Positions 61,645 to 64,000 of a stretch of 64,000 nt of DNA are shown here, piece after piece. The notes below the pieces were generated by a model. It was not told where the DNA came from and searched no databases. It saw only the letters and a program-made list of their open reading frames with translations. The stretch spans positions 806,001 to 870,000 of the forward strand of contig CBDCVA010000002.1 in the NCBI GenBank assembly GCA_965222935.1, read 5' to 3'. Each line of letters starts with the position of its first letter. Positions within the stretch are counted from its first letter, which is position 1. The translations under genes were made by a program, and so were the position numbers. This stretch comes from CBDCVA01 sp965222935 [NCBI: Candidatus Latescibacterota bacterium]. Its GTDB lineage: Bacteria; Latescibacterota; CBDCVA01.

Positions 61645-63414
61645 CTATATGTCTATCCGCTCCCCGCGAGCGAGCTTGACCGCATTTTCCGTCGTCGCCA
61701 GCATCGACCGCCGCAACTTTTGCGCGGTAAGGTAGCGTGCGCCAGCCACCACTGCCCAGGCCGCATCGGGATGTGACCCCAGGAGCGCATGCTGGCGAAA
61801 GGCTGCTTCTACCATCTGGAAGGTGTGGAAATCTGAATCCTCCTTCAAGAGGGATCGCCCCAGCGCGGCCAGAAGCGGTGCCATTCGATAGCCTCGCTTC
61901 TGGTAGTGATGGACGATCAGTGCCGCCTCGTCCACCTGCTGGAACTCAGCGCAGTAGGCCAGACGCTCGCACAGCGCCTGGGGCTCGTCCGGCGCGTCGA
62001 TCCCGCCGCTTGCGGCGTTGGGCAGCCGCGCCGCGGGGATGTTGAGGAAGTGAGTGAGGTAGACGAACATCGCGCCGTGGAAGACCCCGCGCCAAAGCGC
62101 TCGGTCCATCTCCGGGTCCCGCCCCGCCAACCACCGCACGAGATTATCGAGTCCGTTGGCGTAGCTCACGACGTGCAGCACCGTGTCCCAGTCGCCCTCG
62201 TTCTGGAGATGGAAGCGCAGAACGCGCCGGATACCCGCACGCGCCAGGACTGCACTCACCTGGCGGAGCGTCGCCCCCGACTTGATGGCCTCGCGTACCG
62301 CTTCGATGATGAGCAGCGGCCGCTCTCGCAGCATGCACGCCAGAAGCTCGTCCTCATCTCGCCAGGAAAGACCCTGCCCCTCAGCCAGAAGCTGCGGCAG
62401 TTCCTCGAATGTCTCGTGCAAGGGCCCGACCATCTCCTGCCAATCGACCGATTCTTCGTGCCGGAAGGCGCTCGCCATGAGCGGGATGAGGCTGGAGAGG
62501 ACCGTTGCGGCCTGCGCCTCGCCCAAGTGCCCGACGAGCTCGAAGCCCTTGTTAACGAAATCCACCACATGGCCGATCGAAAGGAAAAAGTGATCCGTCG
62601 CAGCGGTGACGAGCATCTTCGCGATCCGCTCGGGCGGCTCGCCGGAAGCGATGGCGCTCCTGAGGCAGCGCTCGGCGCCCGCCGACTCGCGGTCCTCGAT
62701 GAAGGATCGAAACCAGCTTAGAAGCTTAGAGAAATCCGCCGTTCCGGCTTCGGGCAGGGCCCGCTGCGGCCGGCGTGGCGGCTGATTGGCCGCATCACGC
62801 GCGACATGGGTTAGCCCGTGCACGAGGGCAAGGACGCGGTCGGAGGGATCTATATCTTTCAGAAGATTGGCCGTGCATGTGAGGGTCACAAGACCCCGTC
62901 CGAAGCCCTGCTGGCGGTACTCGATCCCTCGCAAGGCACCGAGGCGGATCATCTCCAGGGGCTCGACCCCCGCTCCATCCATCACGGCAACCGCTTTGGC
63001 GATCAGAAAACTGCTCCCCTCTCGGATCCCCTGCTCCAGGTCGGCGCGCCCCTTCTCGACGATGGCCGAGTGGAAACCCGCACGCGGTACGGGCGAGACC
63101 CAGATCTCGCCATCTCGCACCTCGACCCCGAAGGTCGCGACGTCATCACCGCCGGAAGTGAAGCAGCCGCCCGAACAGAGATCGAAGCGCCAGTGATGCC
63201 AATGGCAGCGCAAGATGCCGTCGGTGACCGTCCCCTCCGTGAGGGGGTAGGCCATGTGTGGACAGCGATTGTCCACGGCGTAGATGCGGCCGCCATCATT
63301 GAAGAGCGCGATGTGGCGACCGGCAACACTGATGGGTTTCGAGCCACCAGGGGGGACATCGGTCAAGCTCGCCACGCGGATGAATTCGCTAGCCTTGTCC
63401 ATCTCCTCAGCCAT
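61645..63414 (-). CDS. Rieske domain fused to a large helical domain
   Basis: The 589-aa protein starts MAEEMDKASEFIRV behind GGGGGAAAG. Residues about 10-115 are a Rieske [2Fe-2S] domain with ligands in NRCPHMAYPL and CHWHHWRFDL. The remaining 470 residues are alpha-helical, with scattered His (LALVHGLTHVARDA, TAATDHFFLSIGHVVDFVNK, FHGAMFVYLTHFLNIPA, LIVHHYQKRGY) that could hold a metal or cofactor. No ring-hydroxylase catalytic fold is recognisable. I know of similar Rieske-plus-helical proteins in actinobacteria and Chloroflexi without assigned function; a questin-oxidase-like relationship is only a possibility. It is cytosolic and transcribed alone. Confidence 0.7.
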   Translation of the reverse strand: MAEEMDKASEFIRVASLTDVPPGGSKPISVAGRHIALFNDGGRIYAVDNRCPHMAYPLTEGTVTDGILRCHWHHWRFDLCSGGCFTSGGDDVATFGVEVRDGEIWVSPVPRAGFHSAIVEKGRADLEQGIREGSSFLIAKAVAVMDGAGVEPLEMIRLGALRGIEYRQQGFGRGLVTLTCTANLLKDIDPSDRVLALVHGLTHVARDAANQPPRRPQRALPEAGTADFSKLLSWFRSFIEDRESAGAERCLRSAIASGEPPERIAKMLVTAATDHFFLSIGHVVDFVNKGFELVGHLGEAQAATVLSSLIPLMASAFRHEESVDWQEMVGPLHETFEELPQLLAEGQGLSWRDEDELLACMLRERPLLIIEAVREAIKSGATLRQVSAVLARAGIRRVLRFHLQNEGDWDTVLHVVSYANGLDNLVRWLAGRDPEMDRALWRGVFHGAMFVYLTHFLNIPAARLPNAASGGIDAPDEPQALCERLAYCAEFQQVDEAALIVHHYQKRGYRMAPLLAALGRSLLKEDSDFHTFQMVEAAFRQHALLGSHPDAAWAVVAGARYLTAQKLRRSMLATTENAVKLARGERIDI

Positions 63415-63606
63415 CGGTCTTTCCCCCATTTCACCTAATACCCCAGCGTAACACGCCTAGACGGGCATCTCTTACTGGGTGGGAATCGCGGAGGCGGGGC
63501 GCTGACTGCCGGGCAGTCCACCACTGGTTCTGTCCCGTCATCGGAGGCCAAAGCGATAGCCACGTTAAGCGTCCCGTGGAACGCAGGGCGCTACCACCGC
63601 CAGCGC
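63415..63606. other. Intergenic between Rieske fusion and toxin stub
   Basis: About 190 bases; the expected remainder of the toxin gene is not recognisable here in any frame. A 65-codon minus-strand frame crossing it has no supportable content. Confidence 0.4.
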
Positions 63607-63678
63607 TCATGAATCGGTGGATACGCACCGGATGATCAGTCGAACAAATTCGAATCGCTTCGTGGTGAGCAGGCGCAT
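63607..63678 (-). pseudogene. Truncated RelE/YafQ-like toxin
   Basis: Three bases after the antitoxin stop, an ATG at 63678 opens MRLLTTKRFEFVRLI and stops after 23 codons. The first ten residues match the usual start of RelE/YafQ/ParE-type toxins (LTTxxFExDxxRL). The rest of the roughly 85-95-residue toxin is missing, so it cannot be active. Confidence 0.5.
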
Positions 63679-63681
63679 CGA

Positions 63682-63939
63682 TCAGCCGCTCCTGGCTTTG
63701 AGATCCTCCAGATCGGCGTATTCGGTGAGTCCCTCTCCTGCGCGGGCCTGTCGCAGCGCTTCGATGGTCTCCGTATTGGGAACCTTCACAGCGAACGGCA
63801 AACCGCGATGCAGGGTCACCTGTCTATAAAACAGCGTGATCGCCTCGGTTGACGATAGTCCGAGCTCCGAGAAGATCTCTTCGGCTTGGCACTTCAACTC
63901 CAGTTCAACGCGGGCGCGGATCATTTCGGTCTTAGCCAT
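63682..63939 (-). CDS. RelB/DinJ-family antitoxin
   Basis: The 85-aa protein starts MAKTEMIRARVELELKCQAE behind AGGAGGT. The ribbon-helix-helix N-terminus (MIRARVELELK...AEEIFSELGLSSTEAITLFY) matches RelB/DinJ antitoxins: KxMxxxRVxxxLKxxAExIfxxLGLsxteAixlFxxQ. The C-terminal half (about 50-85, RGLPFAVKVPNTETIEALRQ) is the toxin-binding segment. It normally represses its own operon and neutralises a RelE/YafQ RNase. Here the toxin is only a stub, so this is an orphan antitoxin. Confidence 0.85.
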   Translation of the reverse strand: MAKTEMIRARVELELKCQAEEIFSELGLSSTEAITLFYRQVTLHRGLPFAVKVPNTETIEALRQARAGEGLTEYADLEDLKARSG

Positions 63940-64000
63940 AGTTACCTCCTTCTCGCCTGAGTGTACCACAAATGGGGAACAAGTCAACCTTTGAAGGCAT

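Noticed and set aside
63431-63628. 65-codon minus-strand frame past the antitoxin
   Set aside because: Considered as the rest of the toxin, but the residues do not resemble RelE/YafQ and the frame differs.
1-64000. CRISPR arrays, prophage, rRNA and tmRNA
   Set aside because: No regularly spaced repeats, no phage structural genes, and no rRNA or tmRNA sequence was seen on either strand.

Overview
The window reads as a chromosomal contig from a high-GC, Gram-negative, uncultured bacterium. Evidence includes several outer-membrane beta-barrel proteins, an RND efflux pair, secreted proteins ending in FlgD-like/type IX-style C-terminal domains, and a mix of Gfo/Idh/MocA dehydrogenases, TIM-barrel sugar epimerases, phytanoyl-CoA-dioxygenase-like enzymes and CBM9-like secreted proteins. 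This mix is typical of Latescibacterota, Poribacteria and related FCB-type lineages. The lineage is an inference; no rRNA or universal marker here settles it. Promoters, where visible, look sigma-70-like (TTGACA / TATAAT).

Layout. 1-5.9 kb: edge fragment of a PhyH-type oxygenase, a secreted FG-GAP/ASPIC protein, an HNH nuclease split over two frames at an A AAA AAG heptamer, and a three-gene sugar-catabolism operon. 6-14.6 kb: three secreted CBM9-like proteins, two of them from a tandem duplication that left a scar of the neighbouring outer-membrane gene, plus a DUF4159/TonB-like protein and a 922-aa outer-membrane protein in one operon. 14.8-17.4 kb: second PhyH oxygenase, a dehydrogenase and an IS3 remnant. 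17.4-21 kb: housekeeping block smpB - amidase - rph - rdgB - tRNA-Pro, with rdgB running into the tRNA. 21-24.6 kb: another dehydrogenase, a CBM9 protein and a coiled-coil protein. 24.8-38.2 kb: a surface block with a TPR/beta-barrel fusion, a beta-propeller, a secreted adhesin-like protein and a 2117-aa protein carrying a dockerin, a cohesin and a sorting domain.

38.3-44.4 kb: a secreted proteasome-like Ntn hydrolase with an in-frame repeat insertion, an UvrD-type helicase-nuclease that seems to start at ACG, a nicotinate phosphoribosyltransferase and rfbB. 44.5-47.7 kb: iron-sulfur block (ErpA-type carrier, QueG, bicupin, ferredoxin, Rieske ferredoxin). 48-53.9 kb: GH95 glycosidase, nicotinamidase-like enzyme, SDR, FAD oxidoreductase, a ZIP-transporter remnant and a CMD-family protein. 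53.9-56.1 kb: an AT-richer patch with small unrecognised genes and a beta-barrel protein, probably acquired. 56.1-64 kb: CutA, GNAT, RND pump plus adaptor, a Rieske-helical fusion, and a RelB-type antitoxin whose toxin is reduced to a stub.

How it fits together: most recognisable metabolism is sugar scavenging (dehydrogenases, epimerases, GH95, CBM9 proteins), served by a large set of secreted or outer-membrane proteins. Two kinds of C-terminal tail recur on the secreted proteins: the FlgD-like fold ending in IK, and a short tail of the form AVE(T/S)xx(W/L)xxIKxL(F/M) that I do not recognise as a named family. The most interesting candidate system is the 7.6-14.6 kb locus, where a TonB-like DUF4159 protein, a large barrel and duplicated tail-bearing CBM9 proteins sit together.
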